Shown in pieces: positions 27,411 to 35,454 of a stretch of 64,000 nt of DNA. Each line of letters starts with the position of its first letter. Positions within the stretch are counted from its first letter, which is position 1. The DNA comes from Flammeovirga pectinis (GTDB taxonomy: Bacteria > Bacteroidota > Bacteroidia > Cytophagales > Flammeovirgaceae), in assembly GCF_003970675.1 (NCBI RefSeq), contig NZ_CP034563.1:1183501-1247500 (forward strand), in the 5' to 3' direction. Made by a program: the position numbers and the translations under genes. A model generated the notes under the pieces. That model ran no database searches, was not told the DNA's origin, and worked only from the letters and a program-made list of their open reading frames with translations.

Positions 27411-30029
27411 TCAATTTATGAGTTGCTTTAATGTCTCTTCTAATTGATATGAATTTGCTCCTGTTATTCTTTTAAGAATTACGCCATCTTTCACTATTAA
27501 CTGTGTTGGATAACCTTGAATGTTTAACTTTTCCGATAGCTTAGTAACATCAGCATCTAAAACTCTAAACTGTTCTGTATTTTCTAAAGGGTTCTTCTCA
27601 ATAAATGCTGTCCATTTACTTATTTGTTGATCAAATGATATAAATACAAAATTGACTTTTTCTGAATTGTACTTTTTAAGAATTTCTGGATAGTCTTCTT
27701 TCATACTTTTAACACAAGGCCCACACCAAGAAGCCCAAAAATCTATTATGTATATCCCTTTGTTGAATGATCTTATTACCTCATCTAAATTTGGATCTAA
27801 AAGCGTAAACTTATTAGGTAGTTTTTGTTGAATAAAACCTTTCCTATTTTTTGATAAAACTGCCAATTCTCTAGTATAATCAGAATTTTGATAGGTTTCA
27901 TCAAACTGATGAACATAATAATTAAAGTTTTGGTTAGACAATGTATCATCATAAAAAACGTACTCCTTCACATACTCATATAATACTTTTTCTTGTAGAC
28001 TCTTATTTTTTATGTACTTCGTATTTATAGCCTGAAAACGTTCTACATCTGAATTTGATTTTTGCATCAGTTTGGTTCCTTCCAATGGCGTAAATTCATC
28101 TTCTACTACAGTTATTTGCGTAAAAATTAATTCTGAAATATACTGGGCTAGTACTGGGCTAGTGTACATTGTTGTATCATTTAAATCAAATTGTTGCAAA
28201 GCATTAAAAATATGATTTGGGTTGTTTAGTCTGATAGAATCCGGAAAATATTCGGTATACATTGTGTTAGATTCTAACCATAAAGCAATAATATTTCCTT
28301 TAGACTCTTTTAAATAACGTTCTGATAATTTCTCTTTATGAGCAAAAAGCGTATCTGCCAAATTTTTTGTAACTGCTTTATTTAAGTTGTAAGAAGCCTC
28401 ATAATCGGTATGATAATCTAGGTTATTTAATATTTCACTTCCTTCTTCTAATTGCTTTAGAAAAGAGTAATGGTAATCTAAACTGTCCATTATTTCTTTT
28501 GATACCGCAAAATATTGATGTTTATAATTTCTTATCGAAAACATGCTATCAAATTCATGTTTAAGTGCCTTTTTGTTTTTCGAATTATCGGTTATTCTTA
28601 AATCACCATAAGTACTCCTTTTTAATAGCTCTCTTGATTTCACATACTTAAAATAGTCTCTTTTTATTCTAGGCTGAAGATCATCTTTATCATAATCCAA
28701 CAATGAATATCGTTCAGCCTCATATGGAGTATACCTTTCATTTAAACTTTTCTCACCAATTTCTTTTCTGTTAATATTTTCAGAATAAGTTGTTGATTTA
28801 ATGCTTCTGAAAGTCCAAAATGAATTCCCTTTAGCATAAGGAGCAAATGAATCTATAAGTAAATTACTTGCATCTGCCGAACGAAATATAGATGCAGCTC
28901 TTAACTGATAACACTCCACTGTACTAAAATTAGTAATTTCTAAAGTACCTTTATATGTAATATCTTTTTTAGGATCATCATAATTAACTTGATAATCTAC
29001 TTTTTGGGTATAATTTTTCTTCCCTACATAACCAAACTGAATTGAACCTTTTGACTCTTTTTTATTTTGATAATTAGGAGTTATAAATGGCAGATAATTC
29101 TTTTTATGTTTGATCTCAAAATTAGAGGATGTAATACTTAATACCTCAAAGTTTTCTCTAATATATATTTCCCCCTCTGTTTTATCATTTTTAGAATGAT
29201 ATTCTATGACATAAACAGGTTCATTATTTCTATTTTCTATATCTCGCAAATTGTATGTATAATCACTCGTTTTAATAAGTGGACTATTCCGAATAAAACT
29301 GAAGTTATATTTTAATAATAGCTTACTCTGTAAAAAATTAAAGTCTGTAAATTGCCTTTTATAAAAGGCTAACATATCATATTTATTATATGTTTTTAAT
29401 GCACCTTTATCAAGATTAGATAAATCCCAAGAAGGATCAAAATTCCAATTATGGTCTTTATTCGCCCTTAATTCATCAAATAATAGTTTATTCATCCCTT
29501 GATTTGTAGAATAAGCAGGCATTGAGGACTGATACTGCTCAAAATAAATATCTCCTACTCCTTCTAAACCAGAGACAAATTCATTATCAATAAATTTATT
29601 TTCGGCATAATAAAATTCTCCTAGATATGCTTTTTCTCTAAAATCTTTTCTGAATTTTGATGTAGATTTTCTAATAATTTCTTTTACAGTGGGCATTTTA
29701 GAAGTAACATGAACCATATCTAACTCGGTAGCTTTTGGTTCTAAGAAAATCTTATTTGTAATCAAAAAAGACAGTTTTTTTATGGGGATGACTTTTGGAG
29801 TAAACCCTATAGAAGAAATAAGAAGAGAGTCTTGTAGTTGATCTTTATTAATTGGAATTATAAAACTCCCATCGTCTTTACTATAGCCACCTAAATGGTT
29901 GTTTTTTAAGATAATATTAGCATAAGGCACAGCCTCTTTTGTGGTGAGGTTAACTACCGTTCCTTTAATATTCTGAGCGTTACTATATAGGGAAATAAAA
30001 AGTAGAGAAAAAAACGTAATTAGTTTCAT
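27411..30029 (-). CDS. Large exported TlpA-like thioredoxin protein with carboxypeptidase-like N-terminal domain
   Basis: An 872-residue exported protein. It has a signal peptide (1-18, LYSNAQ), a carboxypeptidase-regulatory-like beta-sandwich (about 20-110), a long middle region (about 115-725) without a family I can name, and a C-terminal TlpA/thioredoxin domain (about 745-872). The active site WCGPC spans Trp768-Cys772, with the cis-Pro in 'IQGYPTQLI'. TlpA-like domains reduce or exchange disulfides in the periplasm. The middle region resembles that of DUF5686-type outer-envelope proteins only loosely. The fusion suggests thiol redox work tied to an envelope complex. Its 5' neighbour is the separate gshAB unit. 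Confidence 0.8.
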   Translation of the reverse strand: MKLITFFSLLFISLYSNAQNIKGTVVNLTTKEAVPYANIILKNNHLGGYSKDDGSFIIPINKDQLQDSLLISSIGFTPKVIPIKKLSFLITNKIFLEPKATELDMVHVTSKMPTVKEIIRKSTSKFRKDFREKAYLGEFYYAENKFIDNEFVSGLEGVGDIYFEQYQSSMPAYSTNQGMNKLLFDELRANKDHNWNFDPSWDLSNLDKGALKTYNKYDMLAFYKRQFTDFNFLQSKLLLKYNFSFIRNSPLIKTSDYTYNLRDIENRNNEPVYVIEYHSKNDKTEGEIYIRENFEVLSITSSNFEIKHKKNYLPFITPNYQNKKESKGSIQFGYVGKKNYTQKVDYQVNYDDPKKDITYKGTLEITNFSTVECYQLRAASIFRSADASNLLIDSFAPYAKGNSFWTFRSIKSTTYSENINRKEIGEKSLNERYTPYEAERYSLLDYDKDDLQPRIKRDYFKYVKSRELLKRSTYGDLRITDNSKNKKALKHEFDSMFSIRNYKHQYFAVSKEIMDSLDYHYSFLKQLEEGSEILNNLDYHTDYEASYNLNKAVTKNLADTLFAHKEKLSERYLKESKGNIIALWLESNTMYTEYFPDSIRLNNPNHIFNALQQFDLNDTTMYTSPVLAQYISELIFTQITVVEDEFTPLEGTKLMQKSNSDVERFQAINTKYIKNKSLQEKVLYEYVKEYVFYDDTLSNQNFNYYVHQFDETYQNSDYTRELAVLSKNRKGFIQQKLPNKFTLLDPNLDEVIRSFNKGIYIIDFWASWCGPCVKSMKEDYPEILKKYNSEKVNFVFISFDQQISKWTAFIEKNPLENTEQFRVLDADVTKLSEKLNIQGYPTQLIVKDGVILKRITGANSYQLEETLKQLIN

Positions 30030-30093
30030 TGTTTTCGTTTAGTTGTAGAATTAGTTTTAAGAGCTAGTCAAATCTATAAAAAAATATTCAATG

Positions 30094-30131
30094 AATCAAT
30101 CAGTGAGAATATTTATCCTCACTGATTGATT
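30094..30131 (-). terminator. Terminator of the MATE-gshAB unit
   Basis: Perfect 14-bp stem AATCAATCAGTGAG (30094-30107) and CTCACTGATTGATT (30118-30131) with a 10-base loop. A T-rich stretch follows on the minus strand. It lies 12 bases beyond the gshAB stop. Confidence 0.85.
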
Positions 30132-30142
30132 ATTACAAAAAA

Positions 30143-32434
30143 TTAGTATCCCAAAGCATCCAATACTTTAGCATTTAATCGTCTGTTTTTTCCTTTATAA
30201 GGATAACAATGTATATGAATTGCAGGATTAAAGTTCATTTCAATAATTGCATAATTACTGTCATTTGCTTCTTCAGAAATGTCATCTATCATCATGTCTA
30301 AGCCTGTAATTTCTACATCTAAGGCTTTAGCTGCATCAACAGCAATCTTTTTATATGATTCCGGAATATCATCTGTAAAATCTAAACTATCGCCCCCCGT
30401 AGATATGTTAGAATTTTCTCTTAGGTAAACTATTTGATTTTTAGATGGAACAAAATCAAAATCTAGTCCCTGAGATTGTAAAAACATTTCTTCTGCTTCT
30501 CCAAGTGCTATTTTTTCTAATGGCGTTTTATACCCTTTTCCTCTTAAAGGATCTTTATTTTTTTCAATAACAAGCTCTCTTATGGTTGCTTCGCCATCTC
30601 CTTTAACATTTGCGGGAACACGATGTAAGATACCTACTACTTCATTTTTTATGATAAAAATTCGGTATTCTTTTCCACTTACAAACTCTTCTACTAAAAT
30701 TGAATTATCATGTTCAAAAGCTATTTCAATAGCTCTATCAAAGACTTCTTTTTTTGTGTTATTTTTTAAAATACTAATACCCAACCCAAAATTTGTGGAT
30801 TTAGGTTTTACTACAACAGATTTATTTTTGTAAAACAAGAAGTCTTCTTTTGCTTTGTAATGATCTATATATTGTTCGCCTTTTGGTGTACGAATTCCCA
30901 CACGCTCAATAAGCTTTTTAGTCATTACTTTATTTTCCATCATAAGCACACTAACGTAGTTATCTAAAGAGGTACGAGTAGCTTGCATTACATATTCTTC
31001 TTTGCCATCTTTTTCTAAACGAACAAAGTTTTCTGAACGGTCCATTATTTCGAAAATAATACCTCTTAAAACTGCCTCTCTAAGCAACAATTGGGTAGAC
31101 AGTTCCATATCTTCTAAACCATAAAATTTATAAGAATGGTTAAGGCTTTCCTGCTTATAAAGTTGGGCTTTTTGTAAATGCCATGCTAAAAATGAAGTTC
31201 CTTGAATAGCTGTTAAAGTTTTAGCAGCAGGACGGTCATTGATATCATCAGAAATTTTAATGAGATGTTCTAAAGAATTTACATAGCTTTCTGGTAACAA
31301 CTTATCTAACGTGTGTTCTATCTGTCTTGTAATTCTTGCTACTGCTTCTTGAAGATTCATTCCTTTACCTTCAAACTCAATTTTTGCAGTTTTAGAAAGT
31401 CCCATCGTAGCAGCAATTTCTTGATTTTCGTTAGCTGTAAGTTGTACAGTGGCATCAAAAATTGTTTCTTCTTTTAACAGACAAAACAACAAGAACATAT
31501 GTACAATATCTGCTGTTTCTTTTGTAATACCAAGTTTAACAGAAGGGTCTAAATCTAGTAATCGAATTTCTAAATATTCTAATTGTCCGTTTATTTCTTT
31601 TAAACGAATAGGTGAATAATTCTCTTTGGCACTTTCTAATTGGCCCTTATCTATAGCATTTTGAATACTGTTATGGTATCCTTCCATAGAGGTATAATCA
31701 AGTAGTAAGTCTTCTTGATTTTTATAACCACATACACTTGTTCGCATAGAAGTTGCCTCTGTAAAATGGTGGGCATCCGAGGTTGCTTTTGGCAGTGTAT
31801 CAATACAACATTTCATGTAAGAACTATGCAATGCAGGACTATCCCCTAAAAGCGTTACTAAATACCATCTGTATTTTAAAAAGTTTCTTGCAATTTTTAA
31901 ATAAACTGCTTCTTTGAATTGTGCGTAAGGTTGTGCTTTCTCTTCCGACTTATCATATAAAAATTTAAGGTTTTTTTCTAATAAAGAAAAATTATAATGT
32001 ATACCAGAAAGCAATTGCTTCTTTTTACCATACTTAGTAGCCAAGTGGTTTCTGTATTCTTCGTTCACCTCTCCACCTTCGCCATAATTGGCAATCGGAA
32101 TATCATTATCGTTTTCAGGAAGGTCTGGAGGTGTACTTTGTGGCCATAAATATTCATCACCTAATTGTTCAGAAACGATATCATGAATGGTCTCCAAAAA
32201 ACCTAATGCTTCATGAATGGAAGGCAAAGGAGGAGTAATCATTTCTATCTGACTTTCTGAAAAATCTGTAGTAATATATGGATGTGTTAATTTACTTCCT
32301 AAACGAGATGGATGTGGCGTTAATGCAATCTTACCATTCTTATCTATTCGTATATTTTCTTTTTCGAGTCCAAAACTTCCCTCAAATAAATGACTTGACT
32401 TATAGTTATTAATTATTGAATCTAAGGCTTTCAT
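30143..32434 (-). CDS. gshAB: Bifunctional glutamate-cysteine ligase / glutathione synthetase
   Basis: A 763-residue cytoplasmic fusion enzyme making glutathione from Glu, Cys and Gly in two ATP-dependent steps. Residues about 1-460 are the GshA-type ligase ('GSFGLEKENIRI' near 18-30, 'GIHYNFSL' near 148). Residues about 490-760 are an ATP-grasp synthetase ('VVVKPKSTNFGLGISIL' and the metal-binding 'IIEMNFNPAIHIH'). Length matches GshF/GshAB enzymes (about 750-780). Its ATG overlaps the stop of the upstream MATE gene by four bases, so the two are translationally coupled. Confidence 0.95.
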   Translation of the reverse strand: MKALDSIINNYKSSHLFEGSFGLEKENIRIDKNGKIALTPHPSRLGSKLTHPYITTDFSESQIEMITPPLPSIHEALGFLETIHDIVSEQLGDEYLWPQSTPPDLPENDNDIPIANYGEGGEVNEEYRNHLATKYGKKKQLLSGIHYNFSLLEKNLKFLYDKSEEKAQPYAQFKEAVYLKIARNFLKYRWYLVTLLGDSPALHSSYMKCCIDTLPKATSDAHHFTEATSMRTSVCGYKNQEDLLLDYTSMEGYHNSIQNAIDKGQLESAKENYSPIRLKEINGQLEYLEIRLLDLDPSVKLGITKETADIVHMFLLFCLLKEETIFDATVQLTANENQEIAATMGLSKTAKIEFEGKGMNLQEAVARITRQIEHTLDKLLPESYVNSLEHLIKISDDINDRPAAKTLTAIQGTSFLAWHLQKAQLYKQESLNHSYKFYGLEDMELSTQLLLREAVLRGIIFEIMDRSENFVRLEKDGKEEYVMQATRTSLDNYVSVLMMENKVMTKKLIERVGIRTPKGEQYIDHYKAKEDFLFYKNKSVVVKPKSTNFGLGISILKNNTKKEVFDRAIEIAFEHDNSILVEEFVSGKEYRIFIIKNEVVGILHRVPANVKGDGEATIRELVIEKNKDPLRGKGYKTPLEKIALGEAEEMFLQSQGLDFDFVPSKNQIVYLRENSNISTGGDSLDFTDDIPESYKKIAVDAAKALDVEITGLDMMIDDISEEANDSNYAIIEMNFNPAIHIHCYPYKGKNRRLNAKVLDALGY

Positions 32435-33762
32435 ATTGTGCTATTTAATATAATTTTTCTTTTTATAAATTGATAAGCGATGGATAAAGATGTCGCTCTT
32501 AAAACAGTGCTAATTGCAATGGCTAACCATACTCCATTAATACCTATTGCTGCAAAAGAAGATAAGTAAATGGCCATTGGAATACGAATTAACGTCATGG
32601 TGATATTAATAGTTGCAGGTACTTTTGTTTTCCCTAAACCATTGATTATACCAGATGTTATCATTTCTACACACATAAATACTTGCGATAACCCTATAAT
32701 TCTAAGGTAATCTGCACCAATGGTTACTGTTGCTTCTTCTTGAACAAAAAGACGTACAAAAAATGTTGGGAACGAATAAAAAAGAATTCCCATTACTACA
32801 CCCAATGCAACTCCAATTTTTAAAGCAGTAGTGTAACCTTCTCTAATACGGTTAAACTTTTGTGCTCCAAAATTTTGGCCTGTAAAAGACATCATTGCTC
32901 CCATTAAACCACCAGTGGCCATAAATGTCATAGATTCTATTTGTAGTCCTATTTTCTGTGCAGCAATGGCATCGCTACCCCATTGTGCTACAATTCTTGC
33001 CATTATTATACCTACAACAGTAAAAATTATGCGTTGTATTGATGGGGGAAAACCTAGACTTATAGTCTTTTTTATTGTACCTGTTGTAAACTCCCACTCT
33101 TTATATTTTCCTAAAAAGTCTTGAGCTGCTTTATTCCAAAATAGGAATAAGCTAATACTTTGTGCTATTATGGTAGCCAAAGCAGCACCTAAAACACCTA
33201 GGTCTAAAACAAAAATAAATATTGGATCGAGTAGTATGTTTATCACTACACCAATTATGGTAATTTTTAAAGGTGTTTTGGCATCTCCTCTTGCATTACT
33301 TATTCCAGTAAATAAATTAACTGTAAGTATAAATAATAACCCTAAAGATGCACACCTTAAATAATCGTAGGCTAAACTTTCCACAACGAGATCATTCAAC
33401 ATAAAAAACCCAATAAGATCTCTATAAAAAAGTTGAATTATAAAGACCATTACTGCAACAATTATTACTAAAAAAAACAAGGCTTCTCTAGCAATATTTT
33501 GTGCTGTTGTGTTCTCTTTTTTTCCTATTGCATGAGACACAGAAATTCCTGTACCCAATAAAAAAACAGAAGCAAATGCCCATGTTAATTGCAAGAAAAA
33601 GGCAGATGTACCTACTGCTGCTACCGAATTACTTCCTAACTGACCTACCCAAAGCATATCTGTAAAATTGTATGCAAACTGTAAGAAAGAAGAGGCTATA
33701 ATTGGCAATGCCAACCCAACGATACCTTGTAAAACAGGACCGTTAGTTAAATCTTTTTTCAT
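32431..33762 (-). CDS. MATE-family multidrug efflux transporter
   Basis: A 443-residue inner membrane protein with about twelve helices in two related halves, and the family's 'GPVLQGIVGLALPIIASSF' start and 'NFTDMLWVGQLG' stretch near residue 35. MATE proteins export cationic drugs or metabolites using Na+ or H+ gradients. It is the first gene of a two-gene unit with gshAB, sharing the ATGA overlap. That raises the possibility that it exports a glutathione conjugate or a thiol-reactive compound, but this is context only. A small hairpin (ATCTAAA/TTTAGAT, 33895-33912) lies upstream. Confidence 0.93.
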   Translation of the reverse strand: MKKDLTNGPVLQGIVGLALPIIASSFLQFAYNFTDMLWVGQLGSNSVAAVGTSAFFLQLTWAFASVFLLGTGISVSHAIGKKENTTAQNIAREALFFLVIIVAVMVFIIQLFYRDLIGFFMLNDLVVESLAYDYLRCASLGLLFILTVNLFTGISNARGDAKTPLKITIIGVVINILLDPIFIFVLDLGVLGAALATIIAQSISLFLFWNKAAQDFLGKYKEWEFTTGTIKKTISLGFPPSIQRIIFTVVGIIMARIVAQWGSDAIAAQKIGLQIESMTFMATGGLMGAMMSFTGQNFGAQKFNRIREGYTTALKIGVALGVVMGILFYSFPTFFVRLFVQEEATVTIGADYLRIIGLSQVFMCVEMITSGIINGLGKTKVPATINITMTLIRIPMAIYLSSFAAIGINGVWLAIAISTVLRATSLSIAYQFIKRKIILNSTI

Positions 33763-33934
33763 ATATTTTTCATGAAAATAATTTACACGCTCTCCTAAGT
33801 TTTTATCAGTCTAATAAACGGAAATTAAAGTTCACGTTTTAAACTGATCTGTTACTTAAAATAAGTGTAATTATCTTGTAAGACAAAATTGTAAATCTAA
33901 AAGAGTTTAGATGTATTGAGATTATTAGAATCAG

Positions 33935-34345
33935 CTAAATTATTAACCGACAAAGCCAAATTAGAAGGTATTTATTCCGCTGGGAATAAATAGCTAAAAA
34001 TTTACTTTTTTTCTTTTTAAGAAGATTTTTTAGGTGAGTTTTCTGCCCAAATGTAAGCTTATAATTTATTGTATTACCAAATACACTTACATTAAATGGT
34101 ACTTGATTTAATGCTGATTCTGTAGCCGTTGAAATTGGAGAAGGCATACAGCACCTTTCTGCTGTTTTGTCTTCAATATTATCTATAGAAACAGCACAAA
34201 TGGTAGTAATTGAAGTGATTCTTGGGACTTCTTCTGAACAACACGAAGCCTTTATTCCCTCCTTTGATGGAGAAGATCCGACACATAAAAATGCGACGAT
34301 TGTGCAAAGGCACATTTGGAACAAGGTTGTGTATTTATTTTTCAT
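33935..34345 (-). CDS. Small exported Cys-containing protein, unknown
   Basis: A 136-residue predicted protein. An N-terminal hydrophobic stretch (about 8-24) looks like a signal peptide. Two Cys-Cys pairs follow (KASCCSEE near 35 and ERCCMPS near 65), then a Lys-rich region near 105-116. I recognise no family. The Cys pairs suggest disulfides or metal binding. A shorter frame on the opposite strand overlaps the 5' half, but this frame has the better protein character. It has no operon partner. Confidence 0.5.
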   Translation of the reverse strand: MKNKYTTLFQMCLCTIVAFLCVGSSPSKEGIKASCCSEEVPRITSITTICAVSIDNIEDKTAERCCMPSPISTATESALNQVPFNVSVFGNTINYKLTFGQKTHLKNLLKKKKSKFLAIYSQRNKYLLIWLCRLII

Positions 34346-34649
34346 TTGCTTTATTAAACGTGAATATATGATATTTGATTCATATATAAAGCAGTCTTAA
34401 CGGTTATTAAGTACCTAAAGTAATACCTTCAAAATATAGGCCTTTATAAACCTCTAATTAAATTATATCAAACTGATTTTTTATATGCGTTTTGCTTTCA
34501 GGACAACCCTATTTTCGCTATTTGAAATAGTGATTATTTAATAATTTAAAAGCATTTTAAAGGTGCTTTTAAAAATCGACTACGGTTAAAGCTCAATAAC
34601 TAAATCAGGAAATAACACATGTAGTAAAAGGATATTTTTTAAAATAATT
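34346..34649. other. Intergenic region with a 10-bp perfect inverted repeat
   Basis: There is no coding frame of note here. A perfect inverted repeat TTTAAAAGCA (34545-34554) / TGCTTTTAAA (34564-34573) with a 9-base loop lies about 100 bases upstream of the promoter at 34650-34680. It lacks a T-run on either side, so it is not a typical terminator; it could be an operator. Confidence 0.4.
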
Positions 34650-34680
34650 TTGAGTTTTTAAAATTTTTATTCTAGCTTTG
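34650..34680 (+). promoter_or_regulatory. Consensus Bacteroidota promoter of the structured RNA
   Basis: TTG at 34650-34652, 20 bases, then TAGCTTTG at 34673-34680: a full match to TTG-N20-TAnnTTTG. It predicts transcription starting at about 34684-34687, exactly where the 5' arm of the long hairpin begins. Confidence 0.75.
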
Positions 34681-34683
34681 TAG

Positions 34684-34803
34684 CAACATCAAGAATCCTT
34701 AAATGGATGCCAACCGAGCGTTATGTCACGGTGGTAAAATGGATGTGGTCCTCGGATGGACAAAATGCCTTCCCAACCATTTTCCTTAAATTTCTTGATG
34801 TCA
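34684..34803 (+). ncRNA. Candidate structured RNA (about 120 nt, 6S-like layout)
   Basis: The 5' end ACATCAAGAA (34686-34695) pairs perfectly with TTCTTGATGT (34792-34801), closing the whole segment. Inside, AAATGG (34701-34706) pairs with CCATTT (34777-34782), then a large bubble, then CCGAG (34714-34718) with CTCGG (34751-34755) and an apical hairpin. AAAATGG at 34736-34742 can compete for the same CCATTTT. The inner part is about half GC in a background near one third, with no convincing ORF. A free RNA whose ends pair, with a bulged rod, resembles 6S RNA of Bacteroidota; a leader regulating the gene at 34833 is the alternative. Confidence 0.5.
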
Positions 34804-34832
34804 TTTTAATCGATTATTCACTTATAATCTGT

Positions 34833-35093
34833 ATGACAATGACATTCTTAGAAGATTTTTATCAAGAGAAAAAAGTTTATTTTTCATCACTTACAACAGA
34901 TGAATTAATTTCTAAATTTAATCGCGAAGTAGGTAATACCGGATGGACTGGCTCCAGAGGTGTTTATTTAGCTGCTTTAAATGAGGAGATTTCGAAAAGA
35001 AAAATCAAAGGAACTGATTTAATTATCCAAGGTGGGCGTATGTCTATTTTACGTAAAGTGAAATTTGTAAACAACCAATTGTTTACACTCTAA
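34833..35093 (+). CDS. Small protein of unknown function following the structured RNA
   Basis: Start chosen at 34833 (86 residues; a second ATG lies at 34839), because a longer upstream frame from 34707 would run through the structured RNA and reads as non-protein. The product has an acidic helical N-terminus and then 'FNREVGNTGWTGSRGVYL', which I recall as a recurring stretch in small Bacteroidota proteins of unknown function. It is cytoplasmic, with no signal peptide. It may be read from the RNA promoter at 34650 or be independent. The next small gene begins 43 bases later. Confidence 0.65.
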   Translation: MTMTFLEDFYQEKKVYFSSLTTDELISKFNREVGNTGWTGSRGVYLAALNEEISKRKIKGTDLIIQGGRMSILRKVKFVNNQLFTL

Positions 35094-35136
35094 ATTACTT
35101 GTCAGTATTTATAAAAAACTTTAAAAGAACAAAGAC

Positions 35137-35301
35137 ATGAGCTTATCACAAGATATTTACATCCAGTTTTTAGATCATTTTTCTGCATTAAACAACAGTG
35201 CTTTGAAGGTATTAAAAGCACAGAAATCTACTTCCGTATCACACCATAACCAAGCTATAGTTTTAGCATTAAGGGATGTGTTAGAAGCAAGAAGTCTGTA
35301 A
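35137..35301 (+). CDS. Small hypothetical protein (54 aa)
   Basis: ATG at 35137, TAA at 35299-35301. It begins MSLSQDIYIQFLDHF and is mostly helical in character, with a Leu- and Ala-rich pattern ('ALKVLKAQ', 'IVLALRDVLEARSL') that suggests a helical hairpin. It is cytoplasmic, family unknown. It follows the 34833-35093 gene in the same direction after 43 bases and is closed by a 9-bp hairpin, which supports a real transcribed end here. Confidence 0.6.
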   Translation: MSLSQDIYIQFLDHFSALNNSALKVLKAQKSTSVSHHNQAIVLALRDVLEARSL

Positions 35302-35311
35302 AAATAATTTG

Positions 35312-35341
35312 GAGGGTAACTGAATTGAAAAGGTTACCCTC
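35312..35341 (+). terminator. Hairpin terminator of the small-gene unit
   Basis: Perfect 9-bp stem GAGGGTAAC (35312-35320) / GTTACCCTC (35333-35341) with a 12-base loop, ten bases after the 54-residue ORF. The T-run is weak. Confidence 0.6.
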
Positions 35342-35414
35342 TAAATTGTATTATAATAAGTTTATTTTACCACCAATAAAGATTATTTTACCAAGAGTAC
35401 GCATTTATTTATTA

Positions 35415-35422
35415 TACTTTTG
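35415..35422 (+). promoter_or_regulatory. -7 promoter element of the FUSC-like gene
   Basis: TACTTTTG matches TAnnTTTG and lies 32 bases before the ATG at 35455. No TTG is seen at the expected -33 position, so the promoter may be weak or activated. Confidence 0.45.
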
Positions 35423-35454
35423 AAACTAATTGTTAACCAATTAATTTCTATATC

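Noticed and set aside
33895-33912. ATCTAAA / TTTAGAT hairpin between two minus-strand genes
   Set aside because: A 7-bp AT-rich stem with a 4-base loop and no convincing T-run; resemblance to a Fur half-site is weak.
34167-34400. 77-residue plus-strand frame opposite 33935-34345
   Set aside because: Overlaps the better minus-strand frame with signal peptide; no start context or homologue recognised.
34707-34832. Upstream extension of the small gene at 34833 (frame open to an ATG at 34707)
   Set aside because: It would run through the GC-rich hairpin, has non-protein character, and the family-like part starts only after 34833.
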